NCBI GenBank assembly: GCA_026122225.1
Contig: JANEZZ010000309.1
Location: forward strand, 124,001 to 188,000
Length of the DNA: 64,000 bases
From: Heloderma charlesbogerti
Taxonomy: Eukaryota > Chordata > Lepidosauria > Squamata > Helodermatidae
Direction: 5' to 3'
The notes beneath the pieces were generated by a model. The model worked only from the letters and a program-made list of their open reading frames with translations. It was not told where the DNA came from and ran no database searches. The translations under genes were made by a program, and so were the position numbers. Shown piece after piece: positions 1-11,254 of the stretch. Each line of letters starts with the position of its first letter. The stretch's first letter is position 1.

Positions 1-1333
1 CATAATAGATTTACCAGATAAATCACACTATTAAAAGGTGTGTGCATATCTTTTTGACAGCTTTTCGCAGATTGAATTATAATATTTCTGTTCCTAGGGA
101 CTCAAGCATTATTGTCCTTAATATTTCCTTTTGTTTTTCTGACCAGATAAGAAAACAAACTCATAATTTGGGAGTTTCTGTCTCTACTCCACACCATTCT
201 GCATACTTCAGATTAAAAACGTTACTAGCAACTGCTACTGCGACTAGTCTGGTTCTCCTGAAGGCAGCTATGCTGTCACAGTTTGATCAATGAGTATTCA
301 GATTAATCCCCTGTACTACTGGCATGATATAAAATGAAAGCACTTGGTACATTTTTAGTTCCCTTTTCAAGAAAAGAAAGACTAACATGAATTTCCTGCT
401 AAGCATTTTTTTTTAAGTATCTAGGAAACAACTTTTAAACGATTTTCTCATAAACAAAATTATGTCTCATAAATGCATGAGCACACACTGCTATGAACAG
501 ACTGCTTCAAACAAGACAAAATTTGTCACACTGAATAAGAAATTGTGTGAAGCCTGTGTTCATCACACACGACAAACTGCATCAAGGATCAACAGCATTT
601 CCTGCATGGAAATCACATGCTTCCAAGACACTCTGTTGTATTTGTGAATGCTTGCAAAATGAGGCAAGTACTAGCAATTTGTTGTGTGAGTATATGTTTG
701 CTCTTATAGGCAAAGCATTAGCTGCTTGCGTTATTCCACTGAAAGACAAACCTTTCGAGCTGTCATTTACAAAACTCTTGTGATCAACTAATCCATGCAG
801 ACTGTGGGCAGTATCCAACGCTGACCATCCGTGAGCAGTGCCTTTATACAAGCTTCGCCGACCTGCCCCATTCCAGAAACTAGTGTTTCTGCTCGTTTTG
901 GGTTGCCCCTAGAAGCACTAAATCTCCGTTGGGTGCTTCTTGCTGAATGGAATTGGCAGGGCTGGCTGCTCATGGCAATCACCATTGATATTATTCTCAT
1001 TAGATAGCTTTCATATGACAATAAGCATGTATCCATGTGATACACAATCCTGTTCCTACTCTGTCATATATCTTGACACTAGAAAACTCAGATTGTTTTT
1101 ACAGCTATTTCATGTCAGCTATTGAAAATGGAGGGGTTTAAACCCCACCACAAAACCTTAGAATTCAGTTTAGTACCCAGTTAAATCTTATATAAAGGAC
1201 TGAAGCTGTGCAACTGGATCCTCTGCATGTTTATTTGGAAATAAGTCTCACTGAGTTGAAATGTATGTATGACTGTAGCCTTAGTCTTCAATAGCTTTTA
1301 GGTGAGGCTAGAAGTTTATGTGTCAGTTCTTTA
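1..1333. other. DMGDH: DMGDH intronic sequence, upstream part
   Basis: AT-rich sequence with no splice-bounded coding segment that I can recognise. About 805-960 contains a low-copy repeat (CAGTATCCAA..., CTGCCCCATTCCAGAAAC, CGTTTTGGGTTGC) that reappears at 21276-21500. About 1200-1290 has a weak match to the short 'AGTAAGTCTCACTGAG' repeat that recurs elsewhere. It is assigned to DMGDH only because the next recognisable exon on this strand (18765) starts in mid-protein. Confidence 0.45.
805..960. repeat. low-copy interspersed repeat, copy 1
   Basis: Shares blocks with 21276-21500: CAGTATCCAA near the start, then a CTGACC/CTGCCC..TTCCAGAAAC block, then a CTCGTTTT..GGGTTGC block. I do not recognise the family. 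The class (SINE, DNA element or other) is not determined. Confidence 0.4.
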
Positions 1334-1740
1334 GGACACAATCCTATGGCCACTAGTTGGCAGCTAGACGGCCATAGGATAAGTAGGTTCCCTGAGAACC
1401 AACCTCCACCCCCTCCCACGCTGCCTCATAGGTAGCGCAGATTGGCTCTGTGCTCTGCGCTCATAAGAGGAGTGCAGAGTGGCAAAAACGGGGCATTTCT
1501 GGGGGCAGGGCGGGGAGGGCAGACGTGCCATTCCGACACTTCCTATGCATTGTCTGGCGCCTGCCCCCCACCCCGCTCCAACTTCCCAAGCTAGACAGCT
1601 GAAATTGGCTGTCTAGCTGTGAATGCAGGGTGGCTGAACCGCGGAGGGGACAATCCCCTCCGTGCTGCTCCTGCCCTGCATTGGATAGGTGGTTGTCTCC
1701 AAGTTTGGAGGCGGCCACCTATCCTGATAGGATTGCACCC
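1334..1740. mobile_element. Harbinger-like MITE (long form), copy 1
   Basis: Begins GGACACAATCCTATGG and ends with the inverse CTGATAGGATTGCACCC, so it has terminal inverted repeats built on CAATCCTAT/ATAGGATTG. The interior is GC-rich, with the CCACCTATCC and CAGCTAGAC..GCCATAGGA subterminal blocks that mark this family. The left flank is TTA. It has no coding capacity. PIF/Harbinger is inferred from the TAA duplications of better copies (35913 and 36495). Confidence 0.6.
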
Positions 1741-3421
1741 TCCAACACCCTTCCTATCTTCATTTTCAAAACTAAAGCAGTCATAACAACTAAGCAACCC
1801 TAAGCAGGAAACAGACAGCATTTTTTTGTTGCAGCAGCAGTTGTGAGAAATATTCTCATTTCTATTATGGCCTTGGTGCGTCTGCTTTTCAGGAACAAAA
1901 GCCTGATGATGCTTTAACAGATTAGCCATGCATGAAACACAAGAGGAGGACAGCTGTTTGGAGTGGTTTGGTAATATAGGGGTGAAGGAGGCTCTTTAAG
2001 TATTCTACAATTCACATAATCTGGTAGAATATTTGAAGAAGGGTTGCCAGACCCGTGAGCCTTTGAATCTAATATTGAAGTATGTGCGGGGCTTTTTAAA
2101 GGAAAAAAACTGAACTGCACAGTTATATGTGATTGTAATTCACACACGTAGCACACATCACTGCAACACGCCTGTCCATTTTCCTTGAGTGTGTGCATGC
2201 TTTGTTGCTTAGTGTCATATTGTAGGGTTCTAGATGAGTTTGGATTAGTCACTTTACCTTTCACATTATTAATAGTCACTTTTTACATCAGCTAACATAA
2301 TATGATGTTTGCATTATCTGAATTTTGAACTGCACAAATGGTCTTTAGAACTGCACATTCCCCCCCTCCCCAAGAGCTGCACATGTTGTGTCTGCTTGAA
2401 CATTAAAGAAAGCCAAGTATGTGTGCTATCACTATTTTGACTATAAGGTCAAAATGTCAGAGGCTGAACCTGTTAAAAAGTATTTCAGGTTTGATACTGA
2501 GCTCAGTTTCTGCAGGCATCTGGTTGGCATTATACATCTACTTTAGATGTAATGCGACTTTGGAGCTTCTGCTGGTATTGTTACTCTCCATCTTTCTGTA
2601 CATTGTCTTAAATATGATGTAGCAGTTTTGGCCATTTATTTTAGCTAATGTACATTACTCTTGTGATTATAGCTAAGTATTTATTTTGTGGCCTGTGAAA
2701 GAAATATATGCCAAAGAAATAATTTGTTTGAGGCCTGGAATTGCTTCTTAACTGTCCTTGTCTCACTGTTCTATATCCTTTTACATAAGTTCACTTTTTA
2801 TTCATTTTACAAACAATGGCCACCTCTGGTTTTCCTCTGAAAAGTATGAAGTACATACTGTAGTCTTTAAAGAAAAAGAAAAAAAAATAGAAAAGGCAAG
2901 CAATACTTTAGGGTGTGTTTTTCCAGTATTAGGGTTTGGGGATTTTATTTTGATTTTTGCACTTTTAGTTTGTTTATGGTGGAAAATTCAGTTCCCCATA
3001 GACAGAATTAGGACAGATGTATAAAAAAGAAAAAAGATGGGAGGGAAAAGGGGATGTAAAGCACAACTGAGAAAGAATTTGCCTTACAGAAGCCTTACTG
3101 AAATTAATGGAAGCTATGCCCAAGTACTCTTGTACTACTATTCATTTCAGTGGCTCTTGTAGAAGAGACATTACTGCTAGATAAGGGAATTCCCTTGGGG
3201 GTAATGTTTCAGGAGCCACACGCCAGCGCTGGGCAGGACAAGAGCTTGTGGTATGCAAGGCCAGAGCCACACCACACTTTTTTTCTCTCTTAACATTTTG
3301 CTCTTAAAAGTCTAAAAAGAGAAAGAGAGAGAGAAAGATCGGGTGGGGATGATCGCCCCCTACACAAACACATGCACGCACACACCTCCATCCATTCTCT
3401 CTCTCTCTTTCTCTCTCTGTT

Positions 3422-3480
<59 letters not shown>

Positions 3481-4071
3481 GAGTTTACTGAAATGGCAGC
3501 TCCTGAGGCTCCCCCGCTACCCTGCACGCTTTTCCCAACAGAAGGGTGAGGGAGAGCTACCACTTCAAGGTAGCTTGAAGTAAGAGCTCCCAGTCAAGTA
3601 TGCTTCCCCCAACCCTCCCTTCCAGAAAGGTGAGAGGGGAAGCGTCAGAAACTGCCAGGAATTCCCCTCTATATGCTAGATTGTACTTCAGTTCTTTCTT
3701 TTTCTGTGTACTCCATGTCTCCGACTTCTGTTGCCATTCACTTTGTTGAATTCAGGCTTGAATGGATTTTTTGTTGATAGATGTTTAGTGACAAACTATA
3801 TGGAACAACTACAGTATACTAACACATTTTCCTGCTAGAAAATCGTTATTACCCTGAATAGTCAGGCATGGCTCATATGCATCACTTCCCTATATTATGC
3901 TTTTAGTTCTACATGTAGAATTTAAAAATAAATTAGGGAGTTGAGCAACTAGGCACTGAACATTTATTTGATGTCTAAATTACATGGTTGTAAACATTTC
4001 TTACAAACCAGTTTTTGGAAGATGATGAATTCATCCTAAATCATGACAAAAGTTTTTGGGGTAAGTTTGTT
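1741..4071. other. DMGDH: DMGDH intron segment without recognised genes
   Basis: Mostly unique AT-rich sequence. The only clear structure is the compound microsatellite at 3396-3478. Open frames here have no family features and are judged to be chance. Confidence 0.4.
3396..3478. repeat. compound microsatellite (CT)n (GTCTCT)n (CA)n
   Basis: A pyrimidine run of CT repeats with interspersed TTTCTC and TGTCTC units passes directly into about nine CA units. The overlapping open frames that read as Ser-Leu and Thr-His runs are artefacts of this repeat. Confidence 0.9.
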
Positions 4072-4083
4072 TGTTACATTTAT
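4072..4083. repeat. target-site duplication (left) of BovB copy A
   Basis: TGTTACATTTAT here is repeated exactly at 7310-7321, immediately outside the two ends of the BovB element at 4084-7309. This fixes both ends of the insertion. Confidence 0.75.
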
Positions 4084-4366
4084 GTTGTTGTTTATTCAGT
4101 CAGTCGCTTCCGACTCTTCGTGACTTCATGGACCAGCCCACGCCAGAGCTTCCTGTCGGCCATCGCCACCCCCAGCTCCCCCAAGGTCGAGCCCGTCACC
4201 TCCAGAATATCATCCATCCATCTTGCCCTTGGTCGGCCCCTCTTCCTTTTGCCTTCCACTTTCCCTAGCATCAGCATCTTCTCCAGGGTATCCTGTCTTC
4301 TCATGATGTGGCCAAAGTACTTCCGTTTTGCCTTTAATATCATTCCCTCAAGTGAGCAGTCTGGCT

Positions 4367-6268
4367 TTATTTCCTGGAGCATGGACTGGTTTGGTTTGAT
4401 CTTCTTGCAGTCCAAGGCACTCTCAGAATTTCCCTCCAGCACCACAGTTCAAAAGCATCTATCTTCCTTTGCTCAGCCTTCCTTATGGTCCAGCTCTCGC
4501 AGCCATAGGTTACTACGGGGAAGACCATTGCTTGAACTATGCGGACCTTGGTTGTCAGTGTGATGTCTCTGCTCTTCACTATTTTATCCAGATATGTCAT
4601 TGCTCTCCTCCCAAGAAGTAAACGTCTTCTGATTTCCTGGCTGCATTCAGTGTCTGCAGTAATCTTTGCGCCTAGGAAGACAAAGTCTGTCACTGCCTCC
4701 ACGTTTTCTCCCTCTATTTGCCAGTTATCAATCAAGCTGGTTGCCATAATCTTGGTTTTTTTGAGGTTTAACTGCAAGCCAGCTTTTGTACTTTCTTCTT
4801 TCACCTTCGTCATGAGGTTCCTCAGCTCCTCCTCGCTTTCAGCCATCGAAGTGGAATCATCTGCATATCGGAGATTGTTAATGTTTCTTCCAGCGATTTT
4901 AACTCCAGCCTTGGCTTCATCAAGCCCAGCACGTCGCATGATGTGTTCTGCGTACAGGTTGAATAGGTAGGGTGAGAGTATACAACCCTGCCGTACTCCT
5001 TTCCCAATCTTGAACCAGTCCGTTGTTCCATGGTCTGTTCTTACTGTTGCTACTTGGTCATTATACAGATTCCTCAGGAGGCAGACAAGATGACTTGGTA
5101 TCCCCATACCACCACGAAATTGCCACAGTTTGTTATGATCCACACAGTCAAAGGCTTTAGAATAGTCAACAAAACAGAAATAGATGTTTTTCTGAAACTC
5201 CCTGGCTTTCTCCATTATCCAGCGAATATTGGCTATTTGGTCTCTAGTTCCTCTGCCTTTACTAAACGCAGCTTGTACATCTGGCAATTCGCGTTCCATG
5301 AATTGCTGGAGTCTACCTTGCAAGATCTTGAGCATTATCTTACTGGCATGTGAAATAAGTGCTACTCTTCGATAGTTTGAACATTCTTTGGTGCTTCCCC
5401 TTTTTGGTATGGGGATATAAGTTGATTTTTTCCAAACTTTTGGCCATTCTTGTGTTTTCCAAATTTGCTGGCATATGGCATGCATCACCTTGACAGCATC
5501 ATCTTGCAAGATTTTAAACAGTTCAGCTGGGATACCGTCGTCTCCTGCTGCCTTGTTATTAGCAATGCTTCTTAAGGCCCATTCAACCTCACTCTTCAGG
5601 ATGTCTGGCTCTAGCTCACTGATCACACCATCAAATCTATCTCCGATATTATTATCCTTTCTATACAGATCTTCTGTATATTCTTGCCACCTTTTCTTGA
5701 TCTCTTCTGCTTCTGTTAGGTCCTTGCCATCTTTGTTTTTGATCATACCCATTTTTTCCTGGAATTTACCTCCGATGTTTCTAATTTTCTGGAAGAGGTC
5801 TCTTGTCCTTCCTATTCTATTATCTTCTTCCACTTCCGCACATTGCTTGTTTAAAAATAATTCCTTATCTCTTCTGGATAACCTCTGTAATTTTGCATTG
5901 AATTGGGCATATCTCCCCCTATCACTGTTGCCTTTTGCTTTCCTTCTTTCTTGGGCTGCTTCCAGTGTCTCAGCAGACAGCCATCTTGCCTTCTTCGTTT
6001 TCTTTTTCTTTGGGACGTTTTTTATTGCCGCCTCCTGAACAATGTTGTGAACTTCTGTCCATAGTCCTTCTGGGACCCTATCTACTAAATCTAGTCCTTT
6101 AAATCTGTTCTTCACCTCCACTGCATATTCATTAGCAATATTAGTGAGCTCATAGCTAACTGATCTGTGGGTATTCCCTATTCTCTTTAGTCCAATTCTA
6201 AATTGTGCAATAAGAAGTTCGTGATCTGAACTACAATCAGCTCCAGGTCTTGTTTTTACCGACTGCAT
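4367..6268 (-). pseudogene. BovB copy A reverse transcriptase region
   Basis: A 633-codon open frame. Residues about 1-150 form a basic linker with a KKKKTKK run near residue 86. The RT core follows: the DYSKAFDCVDH block (motif A) near residue 368, GKGVRQGCILSP (motif B) near 422, and the catalytic Y-A-D-D at residues 468-471. A C-terminal CESWT..FELWCWR block typical of RTE elements comes next. The frame ends early because AAACC is duplicated near 4385-4395, and the missing tail continues in another frame at 4445-4092. The catalytic residues are intact, so decay is recent or mild. It is marked as a pseudogene because the endonuclease is out of frame upstream. Confidence 0.85.
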
Positions 6269-6891
6269 AGATGTCCGCCACCTTTGGCTACAAGGATGTA
6301 GTCAATCTGATTTCGGTGTCGACCGTCTAGTGAAGTCCTTGTATAAAGTCGTCTCTTAGGTTGTTGGAAGAGAGTGTTTGTTATACACAGTGAGTTGTCT
6401 TGGCAAAATTCTATTAGCCTATGTCCTCCTTCATTTTGTTCTCCCAGACCATGCTTGCCTGTAATTCCAGGTGTCGTTTGACTACCCACCTTAGCATTCC
6501 AGTCTCCTGTAATGAAAATAACATCTTTGTTTGTCATACTATCCAGTAGGTGCTGCAGATCCTCATAGAACTGATCTACTTCTGCTTCTTCAGCATCTGT
6601 GGTTGGGGCGTATATTTGGATCACTGTGATGTTAAATGTCTTACCCTGAATTCGAATTGAGATCATTCTGTCATTTTTTGGATTGTATCCAAGCACTGCT
6701 TTAGCCACTTTATTATTAGTTATGAAGGCTACTCCATTTCTTCTGTGGTCCTCTTGTCCACAGTAGTAGATCTGGTGGTCATTTGATGTGAAGTGGCCCA
6801 TTCCAGTCCATTTCAGTTCACTGACACCCAAAATGTCTATATTTAATCTTGACATCTCCCCAATAACCACGTCCAATTTGCTCTGGCTCAT
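6256..6891 (-). pseudogene. BovB copy A endonuclease region
   Basis: A 211-codon frame with the order of an exonuclease-endonuclease-phosphatase fold: SELKWTGMG near residue 24, a RRNGVAF block, VIQIYAPTTDAEEAE, then GDWNAKVGS near 130, and RNQIDYIL at the end. These are the AP-endonuclease motifs of RTE elements. The frame closes right after IDYIL because one T is missing compared with the in-frame sequence at 13440-13470 of another copy. The RT therefore continues in the next frame. The same missing base is present in the nested copy at 13770. Confidence 0.85.
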
Positions 6892-6945
6892 AGATCTTAC
6901 ATTCCAGGTTCCTATGGTGTGTTGATCTTTAGAACATCGGATTCA

Positions 6946-7128
6946 TCATTCACCACCAGCACCATCGGCTGCTAGCCGTCCTTTCGGCTTTGAGCTAGGT
7001 GTGTCATCACATCTGGCGCTAGTTGAACTTATCCTCTGTTCCTCCCCAGTAGCATTTTGACCATCTTCTGACCTGGGAGTCCCATCTTCCGATGGTATAC
7101 CGACATATCTCTGGTTGTACTGATCCAT
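6946..7128 (-). pseudogene. BovB copy A 5' open frame
   Basis: A short 60-codon polar frame upstream of the endonuclease, without a recognised domain. It lies in the 5' part of the element, and the same 5' sequence is found at 16035-16296 of the outer nested copy. Whether it is translated is unknown. Confidence 0.4.
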
Positions 7129-7309
7129 TTAGTTTTCATGGCAAGAATACTGGGATGGGTTGCCGTTTCCTTCCCCAGGGATCGTATTTAGTCTGACCTC
7201 TCTGCCATGACCTTCCCGTCTTGGGTGTCCCTTCACTGTTTAGCTCATGATGACATTGAGGTGCTCAAGCTCCAGCACCACAACAAGGTAATGATCTCCT
7301 TTGCTGAAG

Positions 7310-7321
7310 TGTTACATTTAT
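7310..7321. repeat. target-site duplication (right) of BovB copy A
   Basis: Exact repeat of 4072-4083 (TGTTACATTTAT). It lies at the tail of the tRNA-derived SINE that follows, so the BovB landed at the end of an older SINE. Confidence 0.75.
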
Positions 7322-7540
7322 ATCCCACCTTTTTTCCTCCTTAAGGAACCCAAGGTGGCATACATAATCCTCCTCCTCCATTTTATCCTCACAACAAGAA
7401 CCCTGTGAGGTAAGTTGGGCTGAGAGTCTGTGACTGGCCCAAAGTCACCCAGTGAGTTTCCATGGCTGAGTGGGGACTAGAACCCGGATCTCCCGGCTCC
7501 CAGTCCAACACGCTAGCCACTACACCACACTGGCTCTCTT
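7312..7540 (-). mobile_element. tRNA-derived SINE (MIR-like amniote family)
   Basis: On the minus strand it starts at the GAGCCAGTGTGGTGTAGTGG head, an A-box-like region. A B-box-like GGTTCTAGTCC follows, then the TGGGCCAGTCAC and TTACCTCACAGGGTTCTTG body blocks, and it ends in a GGTGGGATATAAATGTAAC tail. This layout is typical of a tRNA-promoter SINE with a LINE-like tail, widespread in squamates. It is non-coding. Confidence 0.75.
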
Positions 7541-8091
7541 GTTGTGTACATTAAATTATAAAGAAATGTGTTTATTTGAATGTCTGACTCAATATAAAGT
7601 CACTTTTATATTGCATGTGTACAGAGACCTTCAGCTAATGGACAGTATAGAAATGTGAAAAATAATTAAAATTAAGACAATATTTCATCACTTGATTACT
7701 GTATCAAGAAACAAGTTATGTTCCTGTAGAACCACTGTATCTATGCAATTCTACCTTTAAGTGATGGAAATTTACTACAGGGATGTGCTATGGTTATGAT
7801 AATCTAACTCTTATTGTAACATGGGGGCAAATGGTAACTGTCCCAGAACTCCCACAGTGGATAATGGACGCATAAATTCATTCATTCAGAGAGAGAGAGA
7901 ATATGAAAATTAAAGTTCTATATGTCTTCCTTATTGTCAACAGGAAAGGAAATATCTTTTTAAAAGTCCAAATTGTCATTTTCTTGGGTTTTTTTAAAAT
8001 CTAAGTCTGCTTCTAGTTTACCATTATGAACCATGAAGAAAAAGCTGTCATCACTAAACAGCTATTTCAGAAAAAAAGATTAAGCATATAA
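7541..8091. other. DMGDH: DMGDH intron segment, nothing recognised
   Basis: AT-rich unique-looking sequence between the SINE and the next MITE. No open frame, splice-bounded exon or repeat is recognised. Confidence 0.35.
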
Positions 8092-8498
8092 GGGTGCAAT
8101 CCTAGGGGGTAGGTGGCCACCTCTGAACTTGGAGGCGACTGCCTATCCAATGCACGGCAGGAGAAGCATGGAGGGGATCATCTCCTCTGTGCTTCTCCTG
8201 CCCTGCATCTGCGGCTAGACAGACAATGTTGGCTGTTTAGCTGTGGGAAGGCGGAGCAGGGGAGGAGGCTGCCATACAACAGATAGGATGTGTCGTACTG
8301 GCATTTCTGCCTTCCCTGCCCCGGAAAGCCCCCTGGAACACCCATTTTGGCCTCTCCATGCTCCTTTTCCAAGCACAGAGTGCAGGGCTGTTCCACGCTG
8401 CCTGCTAGGCAGCACGGAAGTGGAGGAAGGTCAGTTCCCGGAAACCCACATATCCTATGGCTATCTAGCCGCTGACTAGCTGCCATAGGATTGCTCCC
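8092..8498. mobile_element. Harbinger-like MITE (long form), copy 2
   Basis: Starts GGGTGCAATCCTA and ends CCATAGGATTGCTCCC. The flanks are TAA on the left and TAG on the right, a one-base-diverged form of the TAA duplication. The interior is GC-rich, with GTGCTTCTCCTGCCCTGCAT and TCTAGCCGCTGACTAG blocks shared with the copies at 36495 and 39872. No transposase is encoded. Confidence 0.7.
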
Positions 8499-8564
8499 TA
8501 GAATGTTATTTCTAGTTCATAGAATCAATCATATAATATTTTGTAAACTAAATGTTATATCTGA

Positions 8565-8790
8565 TTACCCCCCTCCTGCTGACAGAACAGTTTCTATCAG
8601 TGGAACTGGGAGTGAGGCAATTCCCTCTCCCCACTGCACCCTCTCCCTGCACGCCCTCAAAATCTACTCCAGAGGGTTGAAGATCCTCCAGAGCAGATTT
8701 GGGTGGCATGGGAGCTGCAGGGAGAGGAGGGGAAGGTCCCATTGCACAAGCAGAGGTCCACTCAAACTGTATTGTATTTCACCCACAGTA
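8565..8790. repeat. inverted-orientation interspersed repeat, copy 1
   Basis: Contains CTGACAGAACAGTTTCTATC and a hairpin pair of AAAATCTACTCCAGAGGG and CCTCCAGAGCAGATTTGGG. The same blocks occur in the opposite orientation at 19513-19725. It is probably a non-autonomous DNA element. The family is not identified. Confidence 0.5.
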
Positions 8791-10615
8791 AACTGCCTTT
8801 TTTAAAGACTATATATATAAAATATATATAAAGACTAAATAACATATTATATATGAAATTTTCTTGCACAAATCAAAGTGGGAGATGTTTTTTAAAAGGT
8901 GAAGGCAAGTCAAAATTACTTTAGCTGTCTCCCTGTTTATATATTCACAGGTGTTAACTGCCTTCTATGCAATTAATCCTAGAAGTGACCTGTTAAAGCA
9001 ATTCACATCTGTTGCCAGGTCACACTCAAGGCTCCAGTTATGACTGCTGCATTAACCTTCATGCAAACTGTGTTTTCCATTTATATATGATGGATTTATG
9101 GGGGGCAAATGAATAATGTTGAAGAGTAAGCACCGGGGAGCTTAGAAGTATTTAAATGCATGTGATTCTTTTATAGGCAGAGTTTCATTAGAGCTTGTAG
9201 AGTGAAACACAGAACTACTGCCTGCAGATGAGGGTTGCTAACACAGCACATTTACATCCTACAAATGTAAATGTCAAACTCTGTCTATGATTTCTCTCTT
9301 TTCCACTGTATCTCCTGCAAACAACCAAAAGCAATAGCGTGCTCAATTATGTCATCTGGTGTACTATGGATAGCTGCTTTTAATGGGCACAGCCTGATTG
9401 CCATTTTCTATAAGGGTATTGTCTGCACCACGGTCTCTCTGGTGGCTTATGTTTTGGATTGTCCTTCATTGTCTCTCATCGTCCCTATGCCTCTCTTGGT
9501 ACATTTACTGTATGTGTATAAGGAGACACTGAGGACAAGAAATAAATTGTGCCTGTTCAAGCAGTGTGCTGCCCATGCCTGCTCACAAGTATTTTTACTT
9601 GTGAATAGGAGAACCAGCACATAGATTACAATGACACAGTGTCCCGGCTAATCACAAGCAAATTAATTGGCAGGTGGAAGTGGCAGTGTGCTGTTTAAAA
9701 TCATCTTGCAGGTACATTTACTTGAGTGTTTGGGGAATATTACAGGAAAGTTAATACTCTGCTGTCTTTCCTGAGAGGTGGAGCCCTAAGAAAGAAGACC
9801 ACTTGTCTTCAGTATGTCCCAAGATACACGACATGCATTTTAAATACTTATCTTCTGTGGACATGCCTTCTGTGACAATGGCTGGGGCTACTGATTATAC
9901 TATTTGCCTTCTACATGGGACAAAATTTAATTTACAATAATGCATCTATTATTTCTCCTATAACAGAAGTGTATTTATATTGTGATGAACATCCCTAGAT
10001 TGTCTTCATTAAGTGAAACTAGTCAAAACTTACCTGTTGATTCCTATTATTTTGTGAGAAATGACTCATCTAGCAAAAATAAATTACTGACTGGTTTGAC
10101 TATACGTGAGAAGTAAAATGTTTACAGGCTGTTATTGTCCAACTCTTTGGTTAACAAGAATATAAAGTACATATTGCTTTAATCTCCCTGTTTAACAATG
10201 TTATAGGCAGATGGAAGCTTTATTTGTTTTATCCTTTACCTATGTTATTACATAAAAATGCACGGGAAGGCTTTGTTCTACTATATGCACACCAGCAGCA
10301 GTTTACTGATCTTTGAGGGGCCATGTGTGTGTGTATACTATTTATGATGCATGGGGTTCCAGGCAGGGTGTGATGCTACACAAGCAAGATAGGCAAAGTT
10401 GATTCTTAAACTGCCACAGAATCTAGTAGTAGAAAAAGTTTTTTGTCCTCCCTTCCTGCTCTCTGTTGTCCCTTTTCAACAAACAGCAAGTAACAGCAGG
10501 CTGGGATGTGCGGGGATTATGGGAGATGTAGGTCTCCTACTGTCCCCCATGTACCCAACATTGTTAGGCAGGGTGATGGAAAGGGAAGAAAGATATTTTC
10601 CTAGCACATCTCTGC
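8791..10615. other. DMGDH: DMGDH intron segment without recognised genes
   Basis: Mostly unique AT-rich sequence with a short TA-rich stretch near 8810-8835. The frame at 9271-9624 looks superficially protein-like but lacks splice sites, family motifs or a continuing partner, so I treat it as chance. Confidence 0.35.
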
Positions 10616-10625
10616 TGCTGCTCTT

Positions 10626-10743
10626 GTTGTTCAGTCGTTCAGTCGTGTCCGACTCTTCGTGACCCCATGGACCATAGCACGCCAGGCCTTCCTGTCCTGC
10701 GCTCTCTCCCGGAGCGTGCTCAACTTCATATTCATTGCATCCA
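10626..10743 (-). mobile_element. 5'-truncated BovB 3' stub
   Basis: Reads GTTGTTCAGTCGTTCAGTCG followed by the conserved BovB 3' block (CCGACTCTTCGTGACCCCAT). It ends inside the last codons of the RT ORF. It is flanked by the direct repeat TGCTGCTCTT at 10616-10625 and 10744-10753, a 10-bp target-site duplication. It is therefore a genuine 118-bp retroposed stub. Confidence 0.8.
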
Positions 10744-10753
10744 TGCTGCTCTT

Positions 10754-11242
10754 ACCAGCACCCAGCTTCAAGGGGAAGGGAGAGGGGAACGTGTTTTGGG
10801 GATGGAGGTGATAGAGATGGACAGGGTGGATTTAATCCATGCTGGAGAAACAGTTTGGAGATTGAAAGGTTTGCCTCTCATTTTGAAGCAGACTTTATAA
10901 TCCTCTGAAGTTTATTTTGAAACCCAAGCTTGGAGAACGTCATCAGCATCTCTATTTTCTTTAATCCAGAAGATGCTAGAATGAGGGCAGGAAGCATTGC
11001 CCTCTAATTTGGCTTCCAAATTACACAACCATGTTGCTTTACCCTGAAACTAATTTAGAATGAGGGGTTCCTGGCTCACTGTAGCAGTGAATGGGCAGCA
11101 AAAGGCAGTGAAAACGGTGAGCAAGGTGGGGCCTACATGAAAGCTGCTCTATTCACCCCATGAAACCTCACCATCTAACCTGAAAAGGTTTGTCTGAAAA
11201 TTTTTGGTCCAGGCCTCAGCAGGGGTTTGCTCTTGGTTACCA
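10754..11242. other. DMGDH: DMGDH intron segment, nothing recognised
   Basis: Sequence between two BovB insertions with no coding or repeat signal that I can support. Its right edge is the target site of the nested BovB complex. Confidence 0.35.
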
Positions 11243-11254
11243 GGTGCTGACTTG
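11243..11254. repeat. target-site duplication (left) of outer BovB copy B
   Basis: GGTGCTGACTTG repeats exactly at 16297-16308, 5 kb away. It links the 3' end of the minus-strand BovB at 11255 with the BovB 5' end at about 16296. Confidence 0.75.

Larger units (their letters stand above)
4084..7309 (-). mobile_element. full-length BovB (RTE-clade) LINE, copy A
   Basis: About 3.2 kb, inserted in minus orientation and bounded by a 12-bp target-site duplication. The 3' tail, read on the + strand at 4084, is GTTGTTGTTTATTCAGTCAG followed by the conserved CGACTCTTCGTGACTTCATGGACC block of BovB. Going 5' to 3' on the minus strand it holds a short 5' open frame (7128-6946), an apurinic-type endonuclease (6891-6256), a reverse transcriptase (6268-4367) and the C-terminal tail (4445-4092) in a shifted frame. 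It is full length by structure but cannot be read as one protein, because of a 1-base shift between endonuclease and RT and a 5-base duplication near the C-terminus. Confidence 0.92.

Noticed and set aside
3343..3563. Plus and minus frames with Ser-Leu, Thr-His and Arg-Glu repeats
   Set aside because: Translations of the CT/CA microsatellite.
9271..9624. 117-codon plus-strand frame with hydrophobic stretches
   Set aside because: No family resemblance, no splice sites, and located inside the DMGDH intron; most likely chance.
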